Below are positions 7,367 to 14,992 of a stretch of DNA of 16,721 nucleotides, in pieces. The notes under the pieces are model-generated. The model was not told where the DNA came from. It saw only the letters and a list, made by a program, of their open reading frames with translations, and ran no database searches. The translations under genes and the position numbers were made by a program. The stretch covers positions 1 through 16,721 of the forward strand of contig CAZUCD010000078.1 of assembly GCA_964618855.1 (NCBI GenBank), read 5' to 3'. Numbering within the stretch: the first letter of the stretch is position 1; each line of letters starts with the position of its first letter. Source of the DNA: CAZUCD01 sp964618855. GTDB lineage: Bacteria > Sumerlaeota > Sumerlaeia > SLMS01 > JANRJK01.

Positions 7367-8128
7367 CTAGTCCCCGACCTTGCGCGCGAGCGTGACGAGG
7401 GAGACCCCAAATGGCAGGTTCACCCGCCGCAGAAGCGCCGCCTCCACGCCCAGCAGCCCCGTGAGCGCGGAGTTCACGGGGCCCGGCAGCCGCACCAGGT
7501 GCGCCCGCGCCGTGCGCCCATTCGTCCTTTGCCGCGCGTCCCCATGCAGCATGCGCTCCATCCGCCGGAACGCCACGATGCCCGGATAGGTGAAAGTGAT
7601 CGCGTGGCTGAACTTGATCGGGCGGAGCCTGCCGTGCCGCAGCAGCGCCCTCAGGGAGCCCTGCGTGTACCTGCGGAAGTGGTGGAGCGCCACGTCATGG
7701 TCGCTCCACAGCCAGGGGTGCGCCGGCACCGTCGCCATCAGGCATCCACCCGGCCGCAGCACGCGCTGGAACTCCCGGATCATCAGGTCGTGACGCTCGA
7801 CGTGCTCCATAAGGTCCAGCGCGAGGATCAGGTCGATGGACCCGGACTCGACCGGTAGCCGCGTGACGTCACCGCGCAGGATGCGGGGCAGGCCGCGCTG
7901 GCGGCAGTACTTCAGCGCTGCCCCCGAGAAGTCCAACCCGATGGGCTTCCACCGGCCGAACCGCTCCAGCATCAGGCCCGTCCCGCAGCCCACGTCCAGC
8001 ACCCGCCCCGGCCGCGGCTCCTCCGGCAGGTACTCGTCCAGCACGGACTCTATGATCCGAAGGCGCCCCTGGAACCACCAATAGCTCTCCTCCAGGGAGT
8101 ACATCCGGTCGTACTCTTCGCGGTTCAA
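7367..8128 (-). CDS. Class I SAM-dependent methyltransferase
   Basis: A 253-residue Rossmann-fold methyltransferase. Motif I is VLDVGCGTG (43-51); the acidic residue after strand 2 is in IGLDFSG (D66). LILALDLMEHVERHD and RVLRPGGCLMATVPAH match the usual post-motif regions. The N-terminal EEYDRMYSLEESYWWFQGR is typical of a subgroup often found near sugar or envelope genes, so a glycan or lipid substrate is possible, but nothing in the sequence fixes it. I take TTG at 8126-8128 as start. It overlaps the TGA of the upstream lipoprotein gene (TTGA) and begins just before the family's conserved N-terminus. The first ATG, eight codons later, would cut into that region. In-frame sequence upstream of 8128 belongs to the lipoprotein gene in another frame. 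The coupling implies co-translation. Confidence 0.88.
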   Translation of the reverse strand: MNREEYDRMYSLEESYWWFQGRLRIIESVLDEYLPEEPRPGRVLDVGCGTGLMLERFGRWKPIGLDFSGAALKYCRQRGLPRILRGDVTRLPVESGSIDLILALDLMEHVERHDLMIREFQRVLRPGGCLMATVPAHPWLWSDHDVALHHFRRYTQGSLRALLRHGRLRPIKFSHAITFTYPGIVAFRRMERMLHGDARQRTNGRTARAHLVRLPGPVNSALTGLLGVEAALLRRVNLPFGVSLVTLARKVGD

Positions 8129-8685
8129 GGGTTCCCCGATTCCCTGACCTCTATGCCAACGGTCGGGGTGCGGATGAAGGGTTCGCTCATGGAGAGGGCG
8201 CGGACGAAGTACCTGCCGGGCGGGATGTACGGCGCGCGACCGACGGGGGCGGTTTCGGCGGGCCCCGTCGGAATCTCGAGACGGCGCGCGATGACTTCGG
8301 CGGCCTTGAGCTGCAAGTCGGAGACCATCGGCTGCGTCACCTCCCCCCAACTCCATCCGGTGATCGGTTGGTCCCCCTCCGGATCGGTGGACACGACCAG
8401 GTCAAACCTCGCGGAGCTGGGAAAGACGATGCGCGCGGGTCGGCCGTACCTGTTCGAGATGGCCACATCCGCGACGAGCGGCTCCCCCGCGTTGACGACG
8501 GCGTTCTCCAGCGCAAAGGTCATGCGGAAAGCCCCCTGGTTGACGGCGAGCGCGCGGCCACCCTCCGGGGGCCCTGTCGAGAGTGCATCCGGGTTCGGGG
8601 GCGGAATGGCGGGGATGCCGGGTCCCGTTCCGCCGCATGCGGCCAGCAGGGTCGTGCACAGTGCGGCGGCCCAGCGAAACCGCAT
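8125..8685 (-). CDS. Lipoprotein with BsuPI-like (proteinase inhibitor-type) beta-sandwich domain
   Basis: A 186-residue protein with a lipoprotein signal: MRFRWAAALCTTLLAAC, with lipobox LAAC and the lipidated Cys at about 17. A Gly/Pro-rich linker follows. The rest matches the layout of BsuPI-like domains: MTFALENAVVNAGEPLVADVAI, then NRYGRPARIVFPSSARFDLVV, a WSWGEVTQPM segment, and a closing IPPGRYFVRALSM strand. These are small immunoglobulin-like folds, named after a Bacillus intracellular proteinase inhibitor; most members have no proven function. I expect it to be anchored in the envelope. Its ATG overlaps the stop of the TPR gene (TGATG) and its TGA overlaps the methyltransferase start, so all three are probably translated together. 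The domain call rests on pattern recall, not a search. Confidence 0.8.
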   Translation of the reverse strand: MRFRWAAALCTTLLAACGGTGPGIPAIPPPNPDALSTGPPEGGRALAVNQGAFRMTFALENAVVNAGEPLVADVAISNRYGRPARIVFPSSARFDLVVSTDPEGDQPITGWSWGEVTQPMVSDLQLKAAEVIARRLEIPTGPAETAPVGRAPYIPPGRYFVRALSMSEPFIRTPTVGIEVRESGNP

Positions 8686-10493
8686 CACTGCGGATCCCCC
8701 GCAAGGGCGCGCCACGCGGCAAGGTGCGGCGAGTTCGGGTGATGCCCGGCGATCTTCGCGATGGCCTCCCGCGCCTCCCCCTCCCTGCCAAGCCTGCGGA
8801 GCGCGAGGGCGCGATAGAATTCGACGTCGTTGGTGAGGCGGGGCTGGAGGCGCTCGGGCAGGGCGATCCCGGCGACGCGCGCGCGCTCCAGTATGCCCTC
8901 CGCGTCGGCCTCGTCGAAGTCCCCCGACTCGATCCTGGGGGCGTCGGCAAGTATGGCATACCACGCGTCGAGGGAGACGCGGCGCTCGGCCTCGCGGAGG
9001 GATTCCTCGGCCTCGGCGGGGAGGACCACGCCGGAGGCGCGGGCACGGCGGGCGAGTTCGAGCGCCGTGGCAAAGTCGCCGGAGGCGCTCGCGCCCTCGA
9101 AGGCGGCGAGTATCTGGCGCCGCTGCCCCTCCTCGAACCTCTCGCGCAGGAGGTCGCCCTCCCGTCTGGCATCCGCGGGGAGTGCGGGAATCGCGGCGAA
9201 CGCCCCCATCGCGGACTCGTATGCGGCGATGTCCCCCGATGCGACGGCGGCCTCGGCGCGTTGGAGGAGCGGCTTGGCCTCCGCCCGCGCGAGCGCCTCC
9301 CGCCGCAGCGCAAGCCGGTCCTCCTCGCCCACGATGCGCGCCAGCGGGGCCGCCTCCTCGACGATCACGCGCACGCGGACGGGCTCCGCGCCCTCGGCGA
9401 GGAGCGCATCCGCCTTCGCCATTTCGCGGTCGAGGGTCCCCCTGGCGGCGAGGTGCATGTCCCCTCGGAGGCGCTCGGCATCCTCGCGCGAGAGGGCAAT
9501 CTCGGCAAACCGGGCGAGGTGGCGCTCGGCGGCCGCGATGGAGTCGGCATTCACGTCCCCGCGGATCATCTCGCGGACCTGGTGCTCGACGCTGCGGCGC
9601 AGGGCGAGGGCGAGGTCCGCGCGCAGCCTGCCCGCATCCTCGGCGCTCCCGCCCAGCGAGACCAGCCGCTCCACCTGTTCCTCGGCCACGCGGAATGCGG
9701 TCTCGTCAAGGTCCCCGCGGAGAAGCTCCCCGACGCGTTCCTCGACGGAGGCGATCATCTGGCGGCGTGCGGTGGCGATGCGGTCGCGGGTGGCGGCGGT
9801 GGGGTTGAGCTTCTCGAGCCGCGCGAGCGCGGCCGCGGCACTTTCGTGCCGGCCCTCGGCAATCATCACGGAGGCCTCGGCGAGCGCGTTCCCCTCGATC
9901 GCGGCGATGGCGCGCGTGATCGCCTCGCGGCGGGACGCATCCTCCGGGGAGAGCGACGGGGGCAGGGCGAAGACCTGTTCCGAGGCCGCGGCGAGGTCTG
10001 GCTGGCCGAGGGAGTCCCATGCCGCGGCGATCCGGCGGTCCACTGGGGAGGGCATCCATGCCGCCACCGCGAGGCCAACGCTCACGACGACCACGGCGGC
10101 GCCTGCGGCCAGGATGATCTCGATCCTGCGCAGGGCGGGCACCCAGCGCGCGACGGCGGGGAGCTCATGCAGGTAGCGGTGCGCGCGCGAGAGCGCGGGG
10201 TCGAGCGCGAGCGCCGCCTCCCACTCCGTGCGCGCCTCGGCCACCCGGCCCAGCCGCACCAGCACGGTCCCGCGCAGCACCTTCGCGTCCTCGAACCGGG
10301 CGTCGAGCTCCAGCGCGTGGTCCAGCTCGCGCAGCGCCTCGTCGTATGCCTCCCGTTCCACATGGGACGTCGCGAGGTTGTAATGGTGCTTCGCCTTGTT
10401 CACAATCAGGCGCAGCATGCGCAGGTCCTGGGCGCAGTGGTAGCACTTCTCGCGGTCGTCGCGGTTGACCGTTTCGCAGGAGGGGCAACGCAT
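8685..10493 (-). CDS. Zinc-ribbon and TPR membrane protein, unknown function
   Basis: A 602-residue protein. It opens with a zinc ribbon (MRCPSCETVN...KCYHC; Cys 3, 6, 17, 20). TPR-like helices at 32-112 follow (YDEALRELDHALELDARFEDAK and AEARTEWEAALALDP), then one membrane segment at about 124-146 (IEIILAAGAAVVVVSVGLAVAAW). The remaining 450 residues are Ala/Glu/Arg-rich helices with repeating ALARAEA and ARRARASG patterns, probably a TPR-like solenoid beyond the membrane. With the ribbon and first TPRs on the cytoplasmic side, the layout suggests a scaffold linking the cytoplasm to the envelope (inference). It is the first gene of the run that includes the BsuPI-like lipoprotein, to which it is joined by TGATG. 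No strong ribosome binding site precedes the ATG; a possible promoter lies about 60 nt upstream. Confidence 0.85.
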   Translation of the reverse strand: MRCPSCETVNRDDREKCYHCAQDLRMLRLIVNKAKHHYNLATSHVEREAYDEALRELDHALELDARFEDAKVLRGTVLVRLGRVAEARTEWEAALALDPALSRAHRYLHELPAVARWVPALRRIEIILAAGAAVVVVSVGLAVAAWMPSPVDRRIAAAWDSLGQPDLAAASEQVFALPPSLSPEDASRREAITRAIAAIEGNALAEASVMIAEGRHESAAAALARLEKLNPTAATRDRIATARRQMIASVEERVGELLRGDLDETAFRVAEEQVERLVSLGGSAEDAGRLRADLALALRRSVEHQVREMIRGDVNADSIAAAERHLARFAEIALSREDAERLRGDMHLAARGTLDREMAKADALLAEGAEPVRVRVIVEEAAPLARIVGEEDRLALRREALARAEAKPLLQRAEAAVASGDIAAYESAMGAFAAIPALPADARREGDLLRERFEEGQRRQILAAFEGASASGDFATALELARRARASGVVLPAEAEESLREAERRVSLDAWYAILADAPRIESGDFDEADAEGILERARVAGIALPERLQPRLTNDVEFYRALALRRLGREGEAREAIAKIAGHHPNSPHLAAWRALAGDPQ

Positions 10494-10551
10494 GGACGGC
10501 GATGTTCGCGGGGCCGCCGCACGGAATGAAGGGAAAAAGTGCGCGGGATGT

Positions 10552-10581
10552 ATGGTAGATACAGGTGGGGCGGTTTGTCAG
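10552..10581 (-). promoter_or_regulatory. Possible sigma-70-type promoter for the zinc-ribbon/TPR operon
   Basis: On the minus strand CTGACA (10576-10581, 5 of 6 to TTGACA) is followed after 18 nt by TACCAT (10552-10557, 4 of 6 to TATAAT). The start codon is about 60 nt downstream. The patch is AT-richer than its surroundings. The match is weak and unproven. Confidence 0.3.
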
Positions 10582-10717
10582 CACGCGCACCAAGCGGGGG
10601 GGCCGAGGGTTCGGCAGGGGTCCTCCATGGGGCCTGCAAGTGCTGAATCAAGCCCTTGAGCCGATTCTTCCGCCAACTGGACCGGCAATTGCCTCACATA
10701 CTGTGTGCCGACCGAAT

Positions 10718-10735
10718 CGTTGCCATGGCGCAACG
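10718..10735. repeat. Inverted repeat upstream of the receiver gene, possible operator
   Basis: CGTTGC at 10718-10723 and GCAACG at 10730-10735 form perfect 6-bp arms around CATGGC. The spacing suits a dimeric regulator site. It lies 145 nt before the receiver start codon. No second copy was noticed nearby. Confidence 0.35.
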
Positions 10736-10879
10736 GCACGTTGGGTAACCTCGTTGACAGGATGGCTTCGCATGCACACGCTATCGAACGGAACACTGGG
10801 GGGCGTTTCCCCCGCCGCGGATCCGCAGGCCATTCTGCGATCCCGCTACGGGCGCGCGCTTCAAGGCAGGGGGCAGCAC

Positions 10880-11443
10880 ATGGGGACCAAGCAGGAAACC
10901 GCAGTCCAGCGCATCCTCGCCATCGACGACGAGAAGGACATGCTCGACGTCCTGCGCCTCACCCTCGGGGCGCAGTACGACGTCATGACCCTGTCCAACC
11001 CGGTCGATGCGTACGAGTTGATCGACCTCTTCGAGCCCGACCTCGTGATCGTGGACGTGATGATGCCGCGCATCACGGGATTCCAGCTCCTGGAACTGCT
11101 GCAGAAGAACGCCAGGACGCGCAGCCTGCCCGTCATCATCGTGTCGGCGAAGTCCTCCCAGCACGAGATCAAGCACGGCTATTCGCTCGGGGCGAAGGTG
11201 TACCTGACCAAGCCGTTCGAGCCGGACCGCCTGCTCCGCAACATCAGGGCGTTCTTCGAAACAAACGAATCGCAGGGTTCGACCAAACGTCATCCCATCG
11301 AGGCGGTTCAGATGCACTTGCAGCTCAAGAGCTGCTACAAGACGGGTGCAGCACGCCTTGCCGGCCCCGCCCTTTCAGAGGACGGGCACGACCTGCACCA
11401 GAACATCCCGCGCAGCCACCTGCGCGATCGACTTGACCAGTAG
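10880..11443 (+). CDS. Stand-alone receiver-domain response regulator with unusual C-terminal tail
   Basis: A 187-residue protein. Residues 11-128 are a complete receiver: RILAIDDEKD (D16/D17), phospho-acceptor D59 in LVIVDVMMP, S89 in VIIVSAKSS, and K111 in YLTKPFEP. No DNA-binding or enzymatic output domain follows. A tail of about 58 residues (130-187) contains SCYKTGAARLAGPALSEDG and many His, Arg and Asp residues; I cannot place it. It may act as a CheY-like phospho-relay or protein-contact module. The ATG at 10880 is chosen because GGGGG lies 6 nt upstream and the receiver fold begins ten residues in. It opens the plus-strand run, followed after 67 nt by an exported Tyr-rich protein. 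No kinase lies next to it. Confidence 0.88.
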   Translation: MGTKQETAVQRILAIDDEKDMLDVLRLTLGAQYDVMTLSNPVDAYELIDLFEPDLVIVDVMMPRITGFQLLELLQKNARTRSLPVIIVSAKSSQHEIKHGYSLGAKVYLTKPFEPDRLLRNIRAFFETNESQGSTKRHPIEAVQMHLQLKSCYKTGAARLAGPALSEDGHDLHQNIPRSHLRDRLDQ

Positions 11444-11510
11444 GCCCCCGCGCGACGACCATGAGTCCATGCGCGGGGGACACCTCCCGCGCCCAGAAGG
11501 CATGGCCAAC

Positions 11511-12158
11511 ATGAACACCACCAAGCTCCTGCGCATCCTGCCGATCCTTGCGGCGGCGCTCCTGCTCCCCGCGTCCGACGCGGACGCGAAGCCCAAGGGG
11601 CGCACCCGGCTGCACTATTCGTTCGACTCCTGCGGGGGGTCCGCGGTCGGCGTCAGCTATACGCGCCGGTCGGGGAACTTCTCGTACGGGTTTACCTACG
11701 CGACGCCAGTGCGGACGAACTACTCCTACTGCAGCACGCCGACGTACTACTACCACAGGGCACCGGACTGCGGGCCGCGCCGCGTGCGGCACTCCCGCCC
11801 CGTCCAGTACGTCGCCGTTTACAGCGAACCGAGCTACGCCTACACGACAACCGCGGCCTACCACGCCGACCCGTACTACTACCGGCCGGTCGAGGACTCG
11901 CCGCGCGTGGCGACGTACTACGAGTACAACAGCCGCGGTGGCTCCTCCGTCGGCATCGGGCTGCAGATTCCTATCACGTCGGGTTCGGCCAACCGGGCGC
12001 CGCGGGGATCGGACTTCATCCGCCAGAACGCGATCACGCCGACGCGCTCCCGGGCTGCGGACCGGCGCGGCAACGACCGCACCTGGGTCCCCGGGCACTG
12101 GGAGAGCGACGGCAGCCAGGGCCGCAAGTGGATCGCCCCCCGTTGGGAGTACAACTGA
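11511..12158 (+). CDS. Exported tyrosine-rich protein
   Basis: A 215-residue protein with a Sec signal peptide (MNTTKLLRILPILAAALLLP, likely cleaved near ADA-KPKG at 26). The mature part is rich in Tyr (21 in all), Ser, Gly and Arg, with clusters such as YYYHRAP and PYYYRP. It has three cysteines (41, 74, 87). The C-terminus TWVPGHW (191-197) followed by RWEYN resembles the WVPGHW repeats of small exported YXWGXW-type proteins, here with one clear copy. A role in the envelope or surface is likely; no activity is evident. I prefer the ATG at 11511 because AGAAGG lies 10 nt before it; one at 11502 would sit 1 nt from that site. The stop overlaps the next start (TGATG). Confidence 0.8.
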   Translation: MNTTKLLRILPILAAALLLPASDADAKPKGRTRLHYSFDSCGGSAVGVSYTRRSGNFSYGFTYATPVRTNYSYCSTPTYYYHRAPDCGPRRVRHSRPVQYVAVYSEPSYAYTTTAAYHADPYYYRPVEDSPRVATYYEYNSRGGSSVGIGLQIPITSGSANRAPRGSDFIRQNAITPTRSRAADRRGNDRTWVPGHWESDGSQGRKWIAPRWEYN

Positions 12159-12616
12159 TGGGCGACCCGCTCGCGCAGTGGCTCGCCGCCCGTATCGCCT
12201 CATCGAAGCACGCGGCACTCGCCCTTGACCCACCCCCGCGCATCTCAGGCGCGGGTGAGGTCCTCGTTGCGTTCGGCCCGGCGCAGAACGTCGCGCTCTA
12301 TGCGGCCGTGCGCCACGCGGGCACGTCCATCCGCGTCGGCTTCGCCGCGAAGGACCGATGGATCAACGAGGAGGTCGAGGAAGCCGTCGAGAGCATCGGC
12401 GGGGACATGAACGAGTTCATCGAGGAGGGCATGGAGGCCGACGAGGACCTCCAGTTCAAGGTCCAGCACTTCCACGAGGCGGGATGGTTCCACTTCGCCT
12501 CCGACGTGAACGGGCCGCAGGGATTCTGCGACACGCCCGAGGGACGCCAGCTGATATGGTACTACCTGGACGGCTATGCGCGGGCCATTCTGCCGGTCAT
12601 GGCGAAGGCCAAGTAG
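12158..12616 (+). CDS. Conserved-looking small soluble protein, unknown function
   Basis: I do not recognise this 152-residue protein. It has no signal peptide or membrane segment. The middle is strongly acidic (INEEVEEAVESIGGDMNEFIEEGMEADEDL, positions 69-98). Around it lie beta-like strands (GEVLVAFG, SIRVGFAAKDRW, LQFKVQHFHEAGWFHFASDV). A compact alpha/beta fold is plausible. The ATG at 12158-12160 overlaps the stop of the exported Tyr-rich gene by one base (TGATG), a strong argument for this start over the in-frame ATG at 12128 and for co-translation. Its coupling to an exported partner is odd for a cytoplasmic protein. It ends 10 nt from the convergent DUF2878-type gene, with no obvious terminator hairpin between. 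Confidence 0.75.
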   Translation: MGDPLAQWLAARIASSKHAALALDPPPRISGAGEVLVAFGPAQNVALYAAVRHAGTSIRVGFAAKDRWINEEVEEAVESIGGDMNEFIEEGMEADEDLQFKVQHFHEAGWFHFASDVNGPQGFCDTPEGRQLIWYYLDGYARAILPVMAKAK

Positions 12617-12626
12617 GGGAAGGGAC

Positions 12627-13232
12627 TCAGGCAGTGGCGGGCGGTGGGTCCGGCGTGGGTGCCGCGTCCCGCGTCATCCGCGCCCAGAGCCAGCCGAGCG
12701 CGGGATACGCGATCGCCCATGCGACTCCGATGGCCCCGAGTGCAACCGCGCGCCCCGCTCCATCCGGCATGGTGACCGCACCGAGCTTCGCACCCGCGAA
12801 GTAGGCGAGCGGACCGCCGACGGCCCCGAACAGCGCCATCAACGCCCAGCGTCCCTGGATGAAGGACAGGCATCCCGAGAACGTCGTGGCGAACAGCACC
12901 CACACCGAGGCGAGCCAGACCGGCGCCAGGCCGTGGAAAGTCTGCTCCGGCCGGAAGGTGAACGTTCCCGCCAACGATTGCAGCGAATCCATGGCGCAGC
13001 CAAGCACGACGGCCGACGCCACGAACTGCGCCTCCTCCCGCGGGCGTTCCGATACACCAAGGTGCAGCGCCAGCCCCGCGCACGCAGCGAGGGCCCCCGC
13101 CCACGGCAGGCCGTGGCCCGCGCCACCCACGCATGCGAACCAACCCGCGTTGTAAACGAGTGCGTTGACGAGCTTGTAGTGCTTCAGTGGACTGCTCCCG
13201 GTGCCAATTGGCCGCATGGGCCAGGGGAGCAT
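12627..13232 (-). CDS. DUF2878-type integral membrane protein
   Basis: A 201-residue hydrophobic protein with about six membrane segments. The sequence fits what I know of the DUF2878 family: LVNALVYNAGWFACVGGAG at the start, then an Asp in a helix (LGCAMDSLQSLAG). The PVWLASVWVLFATTFSGCLSF pattern follows, then GRWALMALFGAVGGPLAYFAGAKLGAV. The biochemical role of that family is not known. The ATG at 13232 lies 16 nt after the acyltransferase stop; an internal ATG at 13217 is a possible alternative. A Thr/Pro-rich C-terminus ends the protein. As last gene of the minus-strand envelope run it may have a membrane-lipid role, but that is only context. Confidence 0.82.
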   Translation of the reverse strand: MLPWPMRPIGTGSSPLKHYKLVNALVYNAGWFACVGGAGHGLPWAGALAACAGLALHLGVSERPREEAQFVASAVVLGCAMDSLQSLAGTFTFRPEQTFHGLAPVWLASVWVLFATTFSGCLSFIQGRWALMALFGAVGGPLAYFAGAKLGAVTMPDGAGRAVALGAIGVAWAIAYPALGWLWARMTRDAAPTPDPPPATA

Positions 13233-13248
13233 CCCGCGTGCCGGGCCA

Positions 13249-14184
13249 CTACGTGCGCGCCTGCCACCTGCGGTGCATCCAAAGCCACTGGCCGGGTTGG
13301 CGCCGGATGGCGGCCTCGATCCGCGCGGTGTACTCCTGCGTCAGGCGCACCTCCACCTGCTCCTTCGACTCCCCCTCCCGCGGCGTCGGGTCGATCGGGG
13401 GATCGGCGTGCACGATGGCCCTCCCCAACCCTTCCCGGTAGCAGAACATCGTGGCCACGGTCGCGCCGGAGCGCACGGCGAGCCGAGCCGGCGCCAGCAG
13501 CGTGTGCGCGGGCCGTCCGAAAAATGGGACCTCGATTCCATCCCCCTTGAGGTTGTGGTCCCCGAGGATGACGAGGCATCCCCCCGCGCGCAGGTGCCGC
13601 ATGGCGGGCAGGCCCGCCTCCCCGCGCCACACGAGCTTGATCCCCGCGGACTCCCGCAGCCTGCGCAGCGGCTCCGTCAACTCCGCGATCCGGGGTTCCG
13701 CCGCGACGCCCATCACGGGCAGGTCCATCCGCGAGAGGAACCAGCGCCCGAGCACCTCCCAGCAGCCGAGATGCGCCGTGATGAGGACGAGTCCCCTTCC
13801 GCGCGCCTTCGCGGTGGCGATGCACTCCTCGAAGGTCTCCGGAGTGAGGACCGAGACGCGCCCCGCATCCCTCGCGTTGTCCCAGGCGGGGATCCAGAGG
13901 GCCTCCATCGCGACGAGCCCCGAGGCCTCGAGCGACTCGCGCTTGATGCGCGCGCGCTCCGGGGCCGGCAGCTCCGGCATCGCGATGGCAAGGTGGTCGT
14001 CGATCCTTCGCGAGCGCGCTCGCGCGAGCGTGAACACGGTGCGGCCCAGCGCCCCGCCGAGCCGCTGCGCAGACTCGAGCGACATCCGCGGCACGATCCG
14101 CAGGGCGGCAAGCGCCAGCCGCCACGTCACGCCGTGCCGCAGCCTGCGCAGCCACGAGTCGCGGCTGCGCGCCCGCCTACTCAA
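13249..14184 (-). CDS. Lipid A biosynthesis-type acyltransferase (LpxL/HtrB family)
   Basis: A 311-residue inner-membrane-associated acyltransferase. The catalytic HX4E motif is present as TAHLGCWE (H138, E143). The substrate-loop region LVILGDHNLKGDGIEVPFFGRPAHT and the C-terminal PGQWLWMHRRWQ are typical of LpxL/LpxM proteins, which add secondary acyl chains to lipid A. Length is normal for the family. It implies a Gram-negative outer membrane with lipid A or a similar acylated lipid; related enzymes in other bacteria acylate other glycolipids. The start is uncertain. TTG at 14184 overlaps the upstream phosphoesterase stop by 8 nt and fits the length. An internal GTG (residue 19) is the alternative. 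It precedes the DUF2878-type gene by 16 nt. Confidence 0.88.
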   Translation of the reverse strand: MSRRARSRDSWLRRLRHGVTWRLALAALRIVPRMSLESAQRLGGALGRTVFTLARARSRRIDDHLAIAMPELPAPERARIKRESLEASGLVAMEALWIPAWDNARDAGRVSVLTPETFEECIATAKARGRGLVLITAHLGCWEVLGRWFLSRMDLPVMGVAAEPRIAELTEPLRRLRESAGIKLVWRGEAGLPAMRHLRAGGCLVILGDHNLKGDGIEVPFFGRPAHTLLAPARLAVRSGATVATMFCYREGLGRAIVHADPPIDPTPREGESKEQVEVRLTQEYTARIEAAIRRQPGQWLWMHRRWQART

Positions 14185-14986
14185 AATCCACCGTGATCCA
14201 GCGCGGGCGCAGGTAGTCGCTTGAGACGACGGCCACGCCGATGGGCGGGTGCGCGGGCCGCTCCACCACGTCGGCCTTCCCGATGTGCGTGTGCCCGCCG
14301 ATGGCGCGGCGCACCTTCGGGAAGGCGGCGATCTCGCTCCCCATCGTGAGGTGGCCGAAGTAGGGCGCGCCCGCCGCCCACTCGGGATTGTGGGGCCGCC
14401 GCTCCATCTGCTCCTCGAAGGTCGGCATGTGCGTCACCACCAGCACCTCGCGGATTGTGGGATCCGCCTCCAGCGCCTCGAGGTGCGCGCGCACCCTTTC
14501 CCGGCACTCGCGCGCCAGGTGCTGGTCGTCCCACGGCCAGTCGATCCGCCATGCGTCCGCCGCATAGCGCGGCTTCCCAGCAACGATCTCCTCGTCCGAC
14601 TGGTTCAGTTCAGGCGCGCGGGCGCTGTAGTCGTACCACGCCATGCTGCCCACGATGCCGACCCCGCACTCCAGGCGCATCGGCCCGTCCTCCAGCCAGT
14701 GGAACCCGAACGAGCGCGTCACCTCGGGCAGCAGCCGCTGGTAGAGGTCCGCCGAGGACTGTCCCGGCGCCGTCCAAAGGTCGTGGTTCCCGGGCAGCAC
14801 CGCCACCGGGCACTGGAGCTTGAGGAAGCACGACAGGCACTCCTCCCAGCAATGGACCGGGTTGCCGAGGTCCCCGGCGAGCACGACGAGGTCCGGCCGC
14901 TCGCGGTCCATCCCCGCGACGAGCCGCCGGATCGGTTCCGGCCCGCAGCTCTCGAGGTGCAGGTCCGACGTGACGATGACCCGCAT
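14177..14986 (-). CDS. Calcineurin-like metallophosphoesterase
   Basis: A 269-residue two-metal phosphoesterase. All five family blocks are visible: SDLHLE (D8, H10), AGDLGNP (D39), PGNHDLW (N67, H68), VVTHMPTF (H186) and GGHTHIG (H232, H234). The fold is complete and no domain is added. The family covers nucleotidases, sphingomyelinase-like and UDP-diacylglucosamine hydrolase (LpxH) enzymes; the substrate cannot be told from motifs alone. The neighbouring acyltransferase makes a lipid substrate conceivable. It begins 6 nt after the parvulin stop, with AAGGG at the end of the parvulin gene as likely ribosome binding site. It overlaps the acyltransferase by 8 nt if the TTG start is right. No signal peptide, so it is probably cytoplasmic. 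Confidence 0.9.
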   Translation of the reverse strand: MRVIVTSDLHLESCGPEPIRRLVAGMDRERPDLVVLAGDLGNPVHCWEECLSCFLKLQCPVAVLPGNHDLWTAPGQSSADLYQRLLPEVTRSFGFHWLEDGPMRLECGVGIVGSMAWYDYSARAPELNQSDEEIVAGKPRYAADAWRIDWPWDDQHLARECRERVRAHLEALEADPTIREVLVVTHMPTFEEQMERRPHNPEWAAGAPYFGHLTMGSEIAAFPKVRRAIGGHTHIGKADVVERPAHPPIGVAVVSSDYLRPRWITVDFE

Positions 14987-14992
14987 CGCGAC

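Larger units (their letters stand above)
10494..10879. other. Divergent intergenic region, 386 nt
   Basis: This separates the minus-strand zinc-ribbon/TPR gene from the plus-strand receiver gene, so promoters for both should lie here. I see a candidate minus-strand promoter at 10552-10581, a short palindrome TCAAG-CC-CTTGA at 10648-10659, an inverted repeat CGTTGC-N6-GCAACG at 10718-10735, and an isolated TTGACA at 10754-10759. An in-frame extension of the receiver gene crosses from 10565, but its translation has no recognisable domain and looks non-coding. Confidence 0.7.

Noticed and set aside
8129..8356. Upstream extension of the methyltransferase frame
   Set aside because: Arg/Pro/His-rich antiframe of the lipoprotein gene; the family's N-terminus begins at 8128.
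8686..8964. Upstream extension of the lipoprotein frame
   Set aside because: It would bury the lipobox signal and it overlaps the TPR gene; the TGATG start at 8685 fits better.
8583..10529. Long plus-strand open frame opposite the zinc-ribbon/TPR gene
   Set aside because: High-GC antisense shadow with no domain; the minus-strand frame has a zinc ribbon, TPRs and a membrane helix.
10754..10759. Perfect plus-strand TTGACA before the receiver gene
   Set aside because: The sequence 16-19 nt downstream has no acceptable -10 hexamer, so no promoter is called.
10565..10879. In-frame extension of the receiver gene into the divergent region
   Set aside because: No recognisable sequence, and a ribosome binding site supports the ATG at 10880.
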